Positions 48,777 through 58,500 of a stretch of DNA of 64,000 nt are shown in pieces. The notes below the pieces were generated by a model. That model ran no database searches. It was given only the letters and a program-made list of their open reading frames with translations, and was not told the DNA's origin. The stretch is taken from assembly GCA_015061005.1 (NCBI GenBank), contig SUXJ01000011.1:1-64000 (forward strand). The letters run 5' to 3'. The translations under genes were made by a program, and so were the position numbers. The first letter of the stretch is position 1. Each line of letters begins with the position of its first letter. The DNA comes from Bacteroidales bacterium. Its GTDB lineage: Bacteria; Bacteroidota; Bacteroidia; Bacteroidales; Muribaculaceae.

Positions 48777-49973
48777 TTGAAAGTTCAGTTTCGCATAGCT
48801 CTGCGCTATCTTTTTGCGCGTAAGTCCCGTGCTGCCGTCAATGTAATCTCATTGGTTTCGGTTGCCGGTATAGCTTTGGCCACTGCCGCATTGGTAGTGG
48901 TCATGAGCGTTTTTAACGGCTTCAATTCCTTGATTGAGTCTCGTTTATCAGTTCTCGACCCTCCTTTGTCGGCAATTCCGACTCATGGCAAGGAGTTTTC
49001 CTCCGTCGATTCCTTATGTAATCTATTGGAAACTTTGCCCGAAATTGACGTAGCTCGCCCAGTAATCGAAGAGCGTGCTTTAGCGGTTTTCGGTGAACAT
49101 CAAATGGTGGTTCGGTTGCGTGGCATTCCTGAGGATTTTTATCCTCAATTTGCCGAGATTTGCCCTGTCGGGTTTCCATGGGAGGATTATCATCCTCGGG
49201 CTCAGCCGGCTGTGGTGAGCGTCGGGGTGGCTAATCGCTTGGAATTACCTGTTGCTTCGGAAGATGTGCTTCTTCTCTATGAACCCAAACGTAAGGGACG
49301 AATGAATCCGGCAAGTCCGATGTCGGCTTTCCGCATCGACTCCGTTGCTCCGTCGGCTGTCTATATTGTGAATCAACAAGAAGTTGATGCCGATTTGGTG
49401 TTTGCTCCGTTTGCTTTAGTCGCAAAATTATTACAATATAAAAATCAAGCCACTGATATTTATATTTATCCGACCGGTTCTGTTGATGCAGCCCGAAGTG
49501 CTGCTCAAAATATTTTAGGCTCCCATGCTCGGGTTATGACTCTGAATGAACGCCAAAGTGCCACTTTTCAAGTCGTAAACATTGAAAAGTGGGTAACGTT
49601 TATGCTCTTGGGCTTCATTTTGCTCATTGCGTCCTTCAATGTTATCTCATCTCTTTCTCTTCTCATCATAGAAAAAGAACCAAATGCCGAGACCTTGCAT
49701 TCTCTCGGAATGTCACGTAGCCGCATTCGCTCCGTATATCGTATTGAGGGATTGTTGATTACTGCATTTGGAGCAATAATCGGCATTGTTTTTGGCTCGC
49801 TCTTGAGTCTCGGACAGCAATATTTTAAATGGGTAAAGATAGCCGCCGATGCTTCAAATGTGTCAGTCACCGCCTATCCGGTTGAATTTCACTTGATTGA
49901 TTTGTTGCCTGTAACTTTGTTAGCCTTAGCTGTCGGAGTTGTAACCTCCTTGATTGCAACTCGTAAGATTTAA
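48777..49973 (+). CDS. LolC/LolE-type ABC transporter permease
   Basis: A 398-aa FtsX-family permease that would extract lipoproteins from the inner membrane with a LolD-type ATPase. It has an N-terminal helix (VNVISLVSVAGIALATAALVVVMSVFNGFNSLI), a periplasmic domain of about 200 residues, and three C-terminal helices (FMLLGFILLIASFNVISSLSLLIIEK, GLLITAFGAIIGIVFGSLLSLG, LLPVTLLALAVGVVTSLIAT). The cytoplasmic loop NAETLHSLGMSRSRIRSVYRIEG is the family coupling segment. The start is TTG at 48777, directly after the rbfA stop. It converges on pdxB with a 4-bp overlap. Confidence 0.88.
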   Translation: MKVQFRIALRYLFARKSRAAVNVISLVSVAGIALATAALVVVMSVFNGFNSLIESRLSVLDPPLSAIPTHGKEFSSVDSLCNLLETLPEIDVARPVIEERALAVFGEHQMVVRLRGIPEDFYPQFAEICPVGFPWEDYHPRAQPAVVSVGVANRLELPVASEDVLLLYEPKRKGRMNPASPMSAFRIDSVAPSAVYIVNQQEVDADLVFAPFALVAKLLQYKNQATDIYIYPTGSVDAARSAAQNILGSHARVMTLNERQSATFQVVNIEKWVTFMLLGFILLIASFNVISSLSLLIIEKEPNAETLHSLGMSRSRIRSVYRIEGLLITAFGAIIGIVFGSLLSLGQQYFKWVKIAADASNVSVTAYPVEFHLIDLLPVTLLALAVGVVTSLIATRKI

Positions 49974-50911
49974 GGCTCCGGACGATAATTATAGTTATTG
50001 CGCTGTGCTTCAAACGTTTCCGGAGTAGCTTTCAGCACTGCTGTATCAGCCATTGGGTCGTAGTTTCGGCAGATGTCTTCAAGCAGCGCATATTCGGTAA
50101 CGGAATCAGTTGCTAATGTGATGTTCGGGTCTATGGCCTTTACTGCCATTGCCGTTGCGCGGCGTTTTCCCTCAAGCGAATAACCTGCAATGTGAGGAGT
50201 TGCAATTGTTGCCATGTCCAGCAACTCACGACTGATGCAAGGCTCACCTTCCCAGCAGTCAATAATGGCTCCGCTGACTTGTCCCATTTTCAGTGCCTTA
50301 ATTAATGCTTCACTGTCAACTATTGCTCCGCGTGCGGCATTGATTATTAAGGGACGAAGTTTCAGTGAGGCAAAAAACTGCTCGTTTGCCATGTGGTAGG
50401 TTGATTCATCTAATGGAGTGTGAAAGGTAATAATATCAGCTTTCTGAGCAATTTCTTCCATTGACGTGGGAAGCCCCAGCGGAGGATCGCATAACAATGT
50501 TTTATAACCATTGTATCGTGCCCACCTATTTACGATTGACCCGACATTGCCAACGCCGACAATTCCTATGGTCGCACCGGTCTTAATGCCTGTTGCGGCT
50601 ATGCCGGCTAAGACATATTGTGCCACCGCCGGGGCATTACACCCCGGAGCATTATATACTTCAATGCCATTTGCTGCGCAATATGTCAGGTCGATATGGT
50701 CAAGCCCAATTGTTGCAGTGGCTATCTTCTTGACTGAGGTGCCGTCTAATAACGCTGCATTGCATATCGTACGAGTTCGCACAACGAGGGCATCTTTGTC
50801 CCTGACACTGGCATTGTTAAAATCTTCGGGGGCAAGATAAACCACTTCATGGCCGGCCGATTCAAACAAGCCCTTGATGAATGGTATTTTGGATTCTACA
50901 GCTATTCTCAT
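49970..50911 (-). CDS. pdxB: Erythronate-4-phosphate dehydrogenase
   Basis: Second step of the DXP-independent pyridoxal-phosphate pathway. A 313-aa D-2-hydroxyacid dehydrogenase starting at ATG 50911 (MRIAVESKIPFIKGLFE). NAD-binding GIVGVGNVGSIVNRWA (about 118-133), catalytic Arg in INAARGAIVDSEAL, Glu in DCWEGEP and His in TPHIAGYSLEGK are visible, and the PdxB-specific VVRTRTICN and GCNAPAVAQYVL. It overlaps the upstream membrane gene by 4 bp (ATGA). Confidence 0.93.
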   Translation of the reverse strand: MRIAVESKIPFIKGLFESAGHEVVYLAPEDFNNASVRDKDALVVRTRTICNAALLDGTSVKKIATATIGLDHIDLTYCAANGIEVYNAPGCNAPAVAQYVLAGIAATGIKTGATIGIVGVGNVGSIVNRWARYNGYKTLLCDPPLGLPTSMEEIAQKADIITFHTPLDESTYHMANEQFFASLKLRPLIINAARGAIVDSEALIKALKMGQVSGAIIDCWEGEPCISRELLDMATIATPHIAGYSLEGKRRATAMAVKAIDPNITLATDSVTEYALLEDICRNYDPMADTAVLKATPETFEAQRNNYNYRPEP

Positions 50912-51765
50912 TTTAAGCCTATCAGCACTCCAAGACCGCACCAAATCAGAATAATATAAATCCAACTGAAACGCCTCAGAGATAAGAAGTGACACACGTT
51001 ATAGGCCATGCAAACGTTTACCAATCCGAAGTAACTCTCTGCATTGGCAGAATCAAGGAAGGGTAGGGCAAGGGTGCCGGCTGTTAACCCTAACATAGCC
51101 ATATTGCGTGCTCGCGATCTTGCCGGATAACCATAAGCAGGTAAGAATGTCGCAATACCGGCCATACAGGCAATGACGCTTATCGCTATCACTGTGATTG
51201 AACTCCCCGGAATGAAGTCGCTGCTATATATTGTAATAATCCTACTTGCGTCTGTTAACTTCAGTGGTAATGCTATAATTGCCGGAGTAATGAAACCGAG
51301 AATGCTCGCGGTCAAACCTCGAGCTGAAAAGCATCTGACCAAAATCAATGCTGCAAACATAACTAATGCCACTAATCCATAACTACGCTCAAATAGTGCT
51401 CCGGTTCCGAACGCCAAGTAAATGACGAAAAAACTCCGAGTGGCTTCCGGTTGATTAAAGCAAATGAGCAAGACCGTAAGACACATGACTGCGACTAACG
51501 TGAGTATGACACCGGATATGTCGGGAATCATTGCTGCCTGAGCTAACATGAAGATTCCCAAGAAAGGGAAATATGCTCCACGAAACATAACTCTGGCTTT
51601 TATTTGCGACAGCATCAGTGCACCAATTACTCCCGAGAGAAGAGCGATGACCCACGATTGTCTCTCTCCGCTATATAGAATCATTCCCGTGGCTCCCAGA
51701 GCCACGAGAATTGAAACTATCGGACTTTGAATTATCCGTTGAATTGCCTTGGGGCGTTCTTGCAT
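50908..51765 (-). CDS. Polytopic membrane protein, unknown
   Basis: A 285-aa protein with about nine to ten hydrophobic helices, for example SILVALGATGMILYSGE, WVIALLSGVIGALML, LIPDISGVILTLVAVMCLTVLLICF-like and IYIILIWCGLGVLIGL. It is linked by TAATG to purD and by ATGA to pdxB, so it is translated with two metabolic genes. The pattern resembles DUF6427 proteins of Bacteroidetes, but I am not certain. No active-site motif. Confidence 0.7.
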   Translation of the reverse strand: MQERPKAIQRIIQSPIVSILVALGATGMILYSGERQSWVIALLSGVIGALMLSQIKARVMFRGAYFPFLGIFMLAQAAMIPDISGVILTLVAVMCLTVLLICFNQPEATRSFFVIYLAFGTGALFERSYGLVALVMFAALILVRCFSARGLTASILGFITPAIIALPLKLTDASRIITIYSSDFIPGSSITVIAISVIACMAGIATFLPAYGYPARSRARNMAMLGLTAGTLALPFLDSANAESYFGLVNVCMAYNVCHFLSLRRFSWIYIILIWCGLGVLIGLK

Positions 51766-53036
51766 TAAATCAAATCCTTAGCAATATCGCGGCGGAAGTA
51801 TTTCCCGTCAAAATTAAGGGATTCAATAGCTTTGAATGATTTCGTGGCAGCTTCGGTGATGTCTGAGCCGTAACTCGTTGCTGCAATAACGCGACCGCCT
51901 GATGTGATTAAGTTCCCGTCGGAATCAATGGAGGTGCCGGCGTGAAAGAGCAGTGATTCACCGCATTTTTCCGTGCCGGTAATAACTTTGCCTTTCTGAT
52001 AGCTGCCGGGATAACCTCCGCTCACTGCCATCACTGTAACAGCGGTGCGAGAATCTTCCTGTAGTTCCAAATTCCCGAGGTCGCCTTTGGCGGTTGCTAT
52101 CAAGAGTGGAAGCAAGTCCGATGCAATGCGTGGCATAACGGCTTCCGTTTCCGGATCTCCCATGCGAACGTTGTACTCAATCACCATCGGTTCATTATCA
52201 ACGTTGATAAGACCTAAGAATATAAAGCCGCGGTAATCAATGCCGTCTTGTTTCAACCCGTTAACGGTCGATTTTACTATCCGTTCTTCTACTTTATGCA
52301 TAAATATTTCATCAGCAAATGGTACGGGGCTGACTGCGCCCATGCCGCCGGTGTTCAGACCGGTGTCGCCTTCGCCGATGCGTTTATAATCCTTGGCTAC
52401 GGGAAGAATACGATAATTCCCGGTTCCGTCTGTAAGTACAAACACAGAACACTCTATCCCTTTAAGGAATTCCTCTATTACTACTGTGGCACTGGCGTTG
52501 CCAAACATTCCGTCAAGCATCTCGCGCAGCGAATCTTGTGCCTCTTTTAAATCATTTATGATTAGCACGCCCTTTCCGGCTGCAAGGCCGTCGGCTTTCA
52601 GTACGTAGGGGGCTTTTAATGTTTCTAAAAACTTACACCCCTCATCTGCACTTTCTGCTGTAAATGAACGATATGCCGCCGTGGGTATGCCATGACGTTG
52701 CATGAATTGTTTGGCAAAGTCCTTGCTCCCTTCCAATGCTGCACCGTCTGCACCCGGACCTACTAAAAGCATTTCTGGCATCGCCTTTTCGAAATAGTCT
52801 CGTATTCCTGCCACTAAAGGGTCTTCATTGCCTACAATGATTAACTCTACGTTATTTGCCCTACAAAATGACTCAATTGCCGGGAAATCTGTTGGCTTAA
52901 GATCAATGTTTGTGCCGTATGCACCGGTGCCGCCGTTGCCGGGGGCAATAAACAGTTGACCACATGCTGCACTTTGACTGATTTTCCATGCTAATGCACA
53001 CTCGCGGCCGCCTGAGCCAAGTAATAATATTGTCAT
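51765..53036 (-). CDS. purD: Phosphoribosylamine-glycine ligase
   Basis: ATP-grasp enzyme of de novo purine synthesis joining glycine to phosphoribosylamine. The 423-aa protein has ILLLGSGGRECALAWKI at the N-terminus, GPGADGAALEGSKDFAKQFMQRHGIPTA, YVLKADGLAAGKGVLI (ATP-grasp) and FNVRMGDPETEAVMPRI-like (as YNVRMGDPETEAVMPRI) metal site. Full length. It heads the purD-membrane protein-pdxB unit. Confidence 0.97.
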   Translation of the reverse strand: MTILLLGSGGRECALAWKISQSAACGQLFIAPGNGGTGAYGTNIDLKPTDFPAIESFCRANNVELIIVGNEDPLVAGIRDYFEKAMPEMLLVGPGADGAALEGSKDFAKQFMQRHGIPTAAYRSFTAESADEGCKFLETLKAPYVLKADGLAAGKGVLIINDLKEAQDSLREMLDGMFGNASATVVIEEFLKGIECSVFVLTDGTGNYRILPVAKDYKRIGEGDTGLNTGGMGAVSPVPFADEIFMHKVEERIVKSTVNGLKQDGIDYRGFIFLGLINVDNEPMVIEYNVRMGDPETEAVMPRIASDLLPLLIATAKGDLGNLELQEDSRTAVTVMAVSGGYPGSYQKGKVITGTEKCGESLLFHAGTSIDSDGNLITSGGRVIAATSYGSDITEAATKSFKAIESLNFDGKYFRRDIAKDLI

Positions 53037-53085
53037 AATTATCTAATATCTGTTTGGTTTACTGAAAAATTTTCTTTTGCACGTC

Positions 53086-54498
53086 TCACTCATCGTTCTT
53101 TCTTCGCCAACTTTTACGCGCTGAGAGAGTTGGCTGTTTGCCTACAATCGCTTCTAAGGCTTTAACGTTTCTACGTTTTGCAAGTGGATTGTCCGATTCC
53201 GGCTGTCTCTGCGATTGTTCTTCTGTTCGCTTAAAGTCATCTTTATTGGACCTGAAAGTTCTTTTCGCAGAGTCCTTTTTTAACCCGGAATTCTTTCTGA
53301 AGGGCTTATCTGTCCGTGTTGATTCCAATTTGCCGCCCTTGGCTCGGAAACTGCGCTTGTCACCGCTGAAAATCACGTATTCGCGCAGTTCGCATTCCAA
53401 TGAGCCGTTCATCAATTGATCGCGTGAGCTTGCAGCTAAGCCTATGTTCAACATGGTTTCGTCTTTGTAGCCGATAACCCATGCGTGATAACCCGTGAAA
53501 ACGTGTTTCAGTTTCGTCCCGAGTTCTTTGTATAATCCGTCAAGGTCTTCAGGTTTTAAGCGTTCTCCGTAGGGCGGATTGGTAATAAGTACCCCTTCTG
53601 CGGGGGCATCTTCCCAATCTTTAAGTGGTTTGAGTTGTAAATCAACATATTTTGCCACCCCTGCGCTTTTCAAGTTTTGGCGAGCTATGGCGATTGCTTT
53701 TGGTGATATATCCGCACCTATAATCGGGCACGTAACTTCGCGCTCATTGCTGTCATCATTATATAATCTGTCAAATAGCTCTTGATCAAAATCTGCCCAA
53801 TTTTCAAAAGCAAAACCACGGCGGTATATACCCGGCGCAATATTTGCTGCTATCAACGCAGCTTCGACCAAGAAGGTCCCTGAACCGCACATCGGATCAA
53901 TAAAAGGTTTATCGCCTTTCCAACCGCTTTTTAATATGATACCGGCTGCCAACACTTCGTTGATAGGAGCCTCTGTCTGAGCTTCACGCCAGCCGCGACG
54001 ATGCAAGCTGCTGCCCGATGAATCAAGACTCAATATTACCTCAGAACCCGATATGTGTACGTTGATGACGACGTCGGCATCTGTTAAACGAACTCCCGGT
54101 CGGCGTCCTTCCGCATCACGATCCCTGAACCAATCGACTATTGCGTCTTTTACCTTGTACGTAACAAAGCGCGAATTGGTAAAGTTTTCACTGTTAACGG
54201 TCACATCAATGGCAAAAGTCTTTTCCGGACTCAGCATTGTGCTCCAATCGAACTCTTTTACACGATCATATAATCTTTCCGGACTATGTGCTTTAAACGA
54301 GTAGAACGGCTTTAAAATGCGCAGTGCAGTGCGACATTGTAAATTAGCTCTGTAAAGCATCTCTTTATCGCCGTGGAACGATACCATACGACGGCCCGCC
54401 TCTACATTTTGTGCACCCATGGTGCGCAATTCTTCTGCCAATACCTCTTCAAGACCTTGAAAAGTCTTGGCAACCATATCAAACGTGTCAGTGTTCAT
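53086..54498 (-). CDS. RlmL-type rRNA guanine N2-methyltransferase
   Basis: A 470-aa protein with an N-terminal THUMP domain (about 5-160, TFQGLEEVLAEELRTMGAQNV..., DADVVINVHISGSEVILSLD) and a Rossmann methyltransferase: FIDPMCGSGTFLVEAALIA (SAM motif I), GADISPKAIAIARQNLKSAG and catalytic NPPYGERL. These match the RlmL half of RlmKL. The last 90 residues are a basic, probably disordered tail. Promoter TAACTTTG (CAAAGTTA, 54537-54544). Likely makes m2G2445 in 23S rRNA. Confidence 0.9.
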   Translation of the reverse strand: MNTDTFDMVAKTFQGLEEVLAEELRTMGAQNVEAGRRMVSFHGDKEMLYRANLQCRTALRILKPFYSFKAHSPERLYDRVKEFDWSTMLSPEKTFAIDVTVNSENFTNSRFVTYKVKDAIVDWFRDRDAEGRRPGVRLTDADVVINVHISGSEVILSLDSSGSSLHRRGWREAQTEAPINEVLAAGIILKSGWKGDKPFIDPMCGSGTFLVEAALIAANIAPGIYRRGFAFENWADFDQELFDRLYNDDSNEREVTCPIIGADISPKAIAIARQNLKSAGVAKYVDLQLKPLKDWEDAPAEGVLITNPPYGERLKPEDLDGLYKELGTKLKHVFTGYHAWVIGYKDETMLNIGLAASSRDQLMNGSLECELREYVIFSGDKRSFRAKGGKLESTRTDKPFRKNSGLKKDSAKRTFRSNKDDFKRTEEQSQRQPESDNPLAKRRNVKALEAIVGKQPTLSARKSWRRKNDE

Positions 54499-54544
54499 CT
54501 TTTTTCGTGATGTAGTTTTATTACTGCAAAGTTACTCAAAAATT

Positions 54545-54957
54545 CTCAAATTCGCCAAAAATCTACGCTTTTCCCTCCACCTCGTCCCAAACCTATAAGA
54601 AACATAAGTTACATAAGAAACATTAGACTCATAACCGTCACCGCGACCCCACAAAGACAAACCGCCAGGAACCGAGTCCACTCTTACCCTTATCAAATCC
54701 ATAAGACTTATAAATTTCATAAATCTTATAAACCTTATTCCCGGCAAATCTGAACCCCGGAGCGTGAATGATCCGTCCCGGTCATTCCAAACACGCCGCC
54801 GGGTAGGCCGCGGTCGGCAAAAACTCAAGGGGGACTCAATCGCCGCAAGACGGGAACTCGCGCGCGTTTGAGCCCCCCTTTTGCTTTTTTATATACGAAA
54901 AATCCTTAAAATTGTTTCAACATATATTTTTAGCACGAAAAAGTGAGGAAAATTTCG
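54545..54957. other. Intergenic region with CATAAG-type repeats
   Basis: No credible gene. Between about 54592 and 54742 the words CATAAG, CTTATAA and ATAAGAAACAT recur many times in both directions. A G run (54829-54833) and a C run (54874-54879) followed by TTTTGCTTTTTT could form a long-loop terminator. TATCTTTG at 54958-54965 is the bamD promoter. Confidence 0.5.
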
Positions 54958-54965
54958 TATCTTTG
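54958..54965 (+). promoter_or_regulatory. -7 element of the bamD operon
   Basis: TATCTTTG matches TAnnTTTG, 34 bp before the bamD ATG. Confidence 0.65.
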
Positions 54966-54999
54966 CATCTTGAATTATAAACACGTCTAAGCTAATAGG

Positions 55000-55809
55000 A
55001 TGAGAAAATTCCTGATATTCAGCATAATATCGCTCGCTCTCTGCTTGTTTAACTCATGCGGAGAATATCAACGCGTACTCAAAAGTAATGATGTTACTGT
55101 AAAATATGAGTATGCAAAAAAATGGTATGATGAAGGAAAATACACTCAGGCCGCAAGCGTATTGAGTGAAATGGTTAGCACTTTCAAGGGAACTGAACGT
55201 GCCGAAGAAGTGCTTTTTATGCTCGGTATGTGTAATTATAAAAACAAGGATTACCAAACCGCAGGCACATATCTCCACACGTATTACACTCGCTTCCCAA
55301 AGGGAAAGTACACTGAAGATGCCCACTATTACACAGGTATGGGCTACTACCTTGATTCTCCCGATGTCCAGCTTGACCAATCCGGCACAATGAAAGCCAT
55401 TGAAGAATTATCTGCATTCCTTGAGTACTATCCCTCGAGTAGCCGTGTGGCTGAAGTGCGTAATGTGATTTTCGAATTGCAAGACAAACTCGCTCTGAAA
55501 GAGTTGCAGAATGCACAACTATATTATAATCTTGGCACGTACGGAGGCAATAATTATCAAAGTGCGGTATTGGTTTGTCAAAATGCTCTGAAAAAGTTTC
55601 ATTACACTATATATAAGGAGCAGTTTGAGATGCTGATTCTTAAAAGCCGATTTAAGGAAGCCGAGCTGTCTGTAGTTGAAAAACAAGCGGATCGCTATCG
55701 CGCCGTGGTTGATGAATATTATACTTTCATAAACGCATATCCTGAAAGCGACTTCCGCTCCGAAGCCGACAATATTTTCAAAATTGCATCAAAACATATA
55801 AAAGAATAA
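55000..55809 (+). CDS. bamD: Outer-membrane assembly lipoprotein BamD
   Basis: Essential BAM-complex lipoprotein. The 269-aa protein has a lipoprotein signal (ISLALCLFNSCG, Cys20) and five TPR-like repeats: AKKWYDEGKYTQAASVLSEMV, EVLFMLGMCNYKNKDYQTAGTYLHTYYTRFPKGKYTEDAHYYTGMGYY, and DEYYTFINAYPESDFRSEADNIF. Family spacing and length agree. It heads a run with the omega-like subunit gene 9 bp downstream. Confidence 0.93.
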   Translation: MRKFLIFSIISLALCLFNSCGEYQRVLKSNDVTVKYEYAKKWYDEGKYTQAASVLSEMVSTFKGTERAEEVLFMLGMCNYKNKDYQTAGTYLHTYYTRFPKGKYTEDAHYYTGMGYYLDSPDVQLDQSGTMKAIEELSAFLEYYPSSSRVAEVRNVIFELQDKLALKELQNAQLYYNLGTYGGNNYQSAVLVCQNALKKFHYTIYKEQFEMLILKSRFKEAELSVVEKQADRYRAVVDEYYTFINAYPESDFRSEADNIFKIASKHIKE

Positions 55810-55818
55810 ATATATTTT

Positions 55819-56151
55819 ATGGACTACAAGAAGACCAATGCGCCGCTGAACACCGTGACTCGTGATATGGTGAAACTTTCTGCAGACACCGGCAATGTGT
55901 ACGAAACAGTGGCTATCATTGCAAAGCGTGCAAACCAAATTTCTGACCAAATGAAACATGACTTGGAAAAGAAATTGCAAGAATTTGCATCGCTCAACGA
56001 TAATCTTGAAGAAATAACAGAAAATCGCGAACAGATTGAAATTTCTCGCTATTATGAGAAACTGCCCAAGGCTTCGCTTATTGCCGCTCAAGAATATGAA
56101 GAGGGCAAGCTGCGCTATCGCAATCCGGCTCGCGATAAAAACATGGACTAA
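55819..56151 (+). CDS. rpoZ: RNA polymerase omega-like subunit
   Basis: This 110-aa protein resembles the Bacteroidetes Rpb6/omega family: NVYETVAIIAKRANQISDQMKHDLEKKLQEF has the A-K-R-A-x-Q-I core of omega, followed by PKASLIAAQEYEEGKLRYRNP corresponding to P-x-x-x-A-x-x-E-x-x-x-G-K. It follows bamD, as is usual in this phylum. It should stabilise the beta-prime subunit. Confidence 0.85.
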   Translation: MDYKKTNAPLNTVTRDMVKLSADTGNVYETVAIIAKRANQISDQMKHDLEKKLQEFASLNDNLEEITENREQIEISRYYEKLPKASLIAAQEYEEGKLRYRNPARDKNMD

Positions 56152-56172
56152 CCCGATGACTGCCTATAAGCC

Positions 56173-56925
56173 ATGAAGCTGTATGGACTCATAGGCTTTC
56201 CGCTCGGACATTCCTTCTCAGCCGCTTTTTTTGAACAAAAATTCGGCAGGGAAGGAATTGATGCACTCTATCGTAACTTTGAATTGTCCGACATTGGACA
56301 ATTCACGGAGTTACTTGCTGAAATCCCGGATATTGAAGGTCTTAACGTCACAATACCCTATAAGCAGCAAATAATTCCCTATCTGACAAGTCTTTCGCCA
56401 CAAGCCCGTGCTATCGGAGCTGTAAACGTGGTTAAGGTTCGTAAAGATGCGGATGGCAATGTCATCGGTCTGGAAGGACATAACACGGATTGCCCCGCAT
56501 TTGCACGTACTTTGGCATCATTATTGCCTATCGACTGTCCAACCGCTCTTGTCCTTGGTTCCGGTGGAGCATCGAAGGCAGTTTGTGTGGCGTTGGATTC
56601 GCTTGGTATAAAATATACTGTAGTGAGTCGTACTCCTCAGAGTGGACAAATTAGCTATAATGACATATCTCAAGATGTCATTATCAGAAACAAAGTGATT
56701 ATAAACACCACACCATTGGGAATGCACCCCAAAATTGACGAGTGCCCTGATATCCCCTATGATGCTATAACGGTAAACCATATCTGCTATGATCTCGTTT
56801 ATAATCCTGAAGAAACTCTTTTCTTGAAAAAAGCATCTGAGCGAGGTGCTCGAATTTGTAACGGACTCAATATGCTTCACCTCCAGGCTCTTCTTTCCTG
56901 GCAAATTTGGAACACTGAATGTTAG
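56173..56925 (+). CDS. aroE: Shikimate dehydrogenase
   Basis: Reduces 3-dehydroshikimate with NADPH. The 250-aa protein shows YGLIGFPLGHSFSAAFF (shikimate-binding Ser), GLNVTIPYKQQIIPYL with the catalytic Lys, GHNTDCPAF with the catalytic Asp region, and ALVLGSGGASKAVCVAL (NADP loop). It overlaps comM by 7 bp. It complements aroQ located elsewhere in this window. Confidence 0.95.
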   Translation: MKLYGLIGFPLGHSFSAAFFEQKFGREGIDALYRNFELSDIGQFTELLAEIPDIEGLNVTIPYKQQIIPYLTSLSPQARAIGAVNVVKVRKDADGNVIGLEGHNTDCPAFARTLASLLPIDCPTALVLGSGGASKAVCVALDSLGIKYTVVSRTPQSGQISYNDISQDVIIRNKVIINTTPLGMHPKIDECPDIPYDAITVNHICYDLVYNPEETLFLKKASERGARICNGLNMLHLQALLSWQIWNTEC

Positions 56926-58478
56926 TTAAAACATACGGAGCTGCCGTGCATGGCATCGATGCGTTGATAATCACTATTGAAGTGGCTATCTCAAAAGGCT
57001 TTGAGTTTTCAATGGTCGGACTCCCCGATGCTGCTGTAAAAGAAAGCTATGAGAGAGTGATGAGTGCCATCGGTCAAAGTGGCTTTAATCCCCCCCACAA
57101 GCAAATCCTTGTGAATATGTCGCCGGCTGATGTCCGAAAGGAGGGTGCTGCATATGATTTGCCGATTGCTATTGGTATTCTCGCAGCAGATGGTCAAATC
57201 CGATGTCCGGAACTCGGTCGCTATGTCATCATGGGAGAACTCGGTTTAGATGGAACTTTGCTCCCCATAAAGGGTGCTCTACCCATTGCTATCAAAGCTC
57301 GAGAAGCCGGATATGACGGATTAATAGTTCCTGTGGCGAATGTCAGTGAAGCGGCAGTAGTTAATAAGTTGAAGGTATATGGTGCCAATAATCTAAGCGA
57401 GGTCTTTCACTTCCTTAATGGCACAGCAAAAATAGAGCCAACCATAGTCGATACTCGCGCAGAGTTTGCTAAGGGTGCCGATGTGTTCGATGTTGACTTT
57501 GATGAAGTGAAAGGGCAAGACCTTGTTAAGCGTGCCTTTGAGGTCGCGTGTGCAGGTGGACATAATATCCTCTTGGTCGGTCCCCCGGGTTCGGGTAAAT
57601 CTATGATGGCTAAGCGTCTGCCGTCTATCTTGCCGCCTTTGACTTTAAGTGAAGCACTTGAAACAACGAAAATTCACTCTGTTGCAGGAAAGTTGCCCCG
57701 AGGGTCGCATCTGATGACTGCGCGTCCGTTTCGCGCTCCTCACCACACAATTTCCTCTGTGGCGTTAGTCGGCGGAGGTAGCTCTCATCCAATGCCGGGC
57801 GAAATTTCTCTCGCTCATAATGGCGTGCTTTTTCTTGATGAACTCCCTGAATTTTCTCGCTCGGTGTTAGAAGTGATGCGGCAACCGTTGGAAGATAGAA
57901 TCATTAACATATCTCGAGCTCGATATTCGGTGGATTATCCTGCCGGGTTTATGCTCGTCGCATCCATGAATCCTTGTCCGTGTGGTTATTACAATCATCC
58001 GACTAAACCATGTCAATGTATGCCCGGCGCAGTTAGTCGTTATTTATCTCGCATATCCGGTCCGTTGATGGACCGAATAGATTTGCAGGTGGAGATTCTC
58101 CCGGTATCGTTCGAAGATATGACTCAAAGTGCTGCCGGTGAAAAAAGTGCTGATATTCGACAGCGTGTTATTGCTGCTCGTCAGCGTCAGACCGAGCGCT
58201 TTGCAAATGAACCGCATATCTATTGTAATGCTCAGATGGGCCCAAAGCAAATGGCATTATATGCTAAACTATCGCCTGATTGTGTGAAAATTTTGGGCGA
58301 TGCAATGACAAAATTAGATCTCAGTGCGAGAGCTTACGACAGAATTATAAGAGTGGCTCGTACCATCGCCGACCTTGACGGAAAAGTGGATATCGCTCAA
58401 ACTCATATTCTTGAAGCAATATCATATCGAAATCTTGATCGTTCCTCATGGGGCGTTACAGTGGATTCCAAACTTTAA
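56919..58478 (+). CDS. comM: ComM/YifB family AAA+ ATPase
   Basis: A 519-aa Mg-chelatase-like AAA+ protein. It has the N-terminal S5-like domain (MLVKTYGAAVHGIDALIITIEVAISKGFEFSMVGLPDAAVKES), Walker A VGPPGSGKSMMAKRL (about 219-233), Walker B NGVLFLDELPEF, and the zinc-like cluster NPCPCGYYNHPTKPCQC. In other bacteria ComM is a branch-migration helicase in natural transformation. ATG or TTG start at 56919 overlapping aroE. Confidence 0.95.
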   Translation: MLVKTYGAAVHGIDALIITIEVAISKGFEFSMVGLPDAAVKESYERVMSAIGQSGFNPPHKQILVNMSPADVRKEGAAYDLPIAIGILAADGQIRCPELGRYVIMGELGLDGTLLPIKGALPIAIKAREAGYDGLIVPVANVSEAAVVNKLKVYGANNLSEVFHFLNGTAKIEPTIVDTRAEFAKGADVFDVDFDEVKGQDLVKRAFEVACAGGHNILLVGPPGSGKSMMAKRLPSILPPLTLSEALETTKIHSVAGKLPRGSHLMTARPFRAPHHTISSVALVGGGSSHPMPGEISLAHNGVLFLDELPEFSRSVLEVMRQPLEDRIINISRARYSVDYPAGFMLVASMNPCPCGYYNHPTKPCQCMPGAVSRYLSRISGPLMDRIDLQVEILPVSFEDMTQSAAGEKSADIRQRVIAARQRQTERFANEPHIYCNAQMGPKQMALYAKLSPDCVKILGDAMTKLDLSARAYDRIIRVARTIADLDGKVDIAQTHILEAISYRNLDRSSWGVTVDSKL

Positions 58479-58500
58479 GTCTATTAATTGTTTATAAGTT

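Noticed and set aside
54532-54828. Minus-strand 98-codon ORF in the gap before bamD
   Set aside because: Its sequence (FIRFMKFISLMDL) comes from the CATAAG-type repeats and has the look of a repeat shadow.
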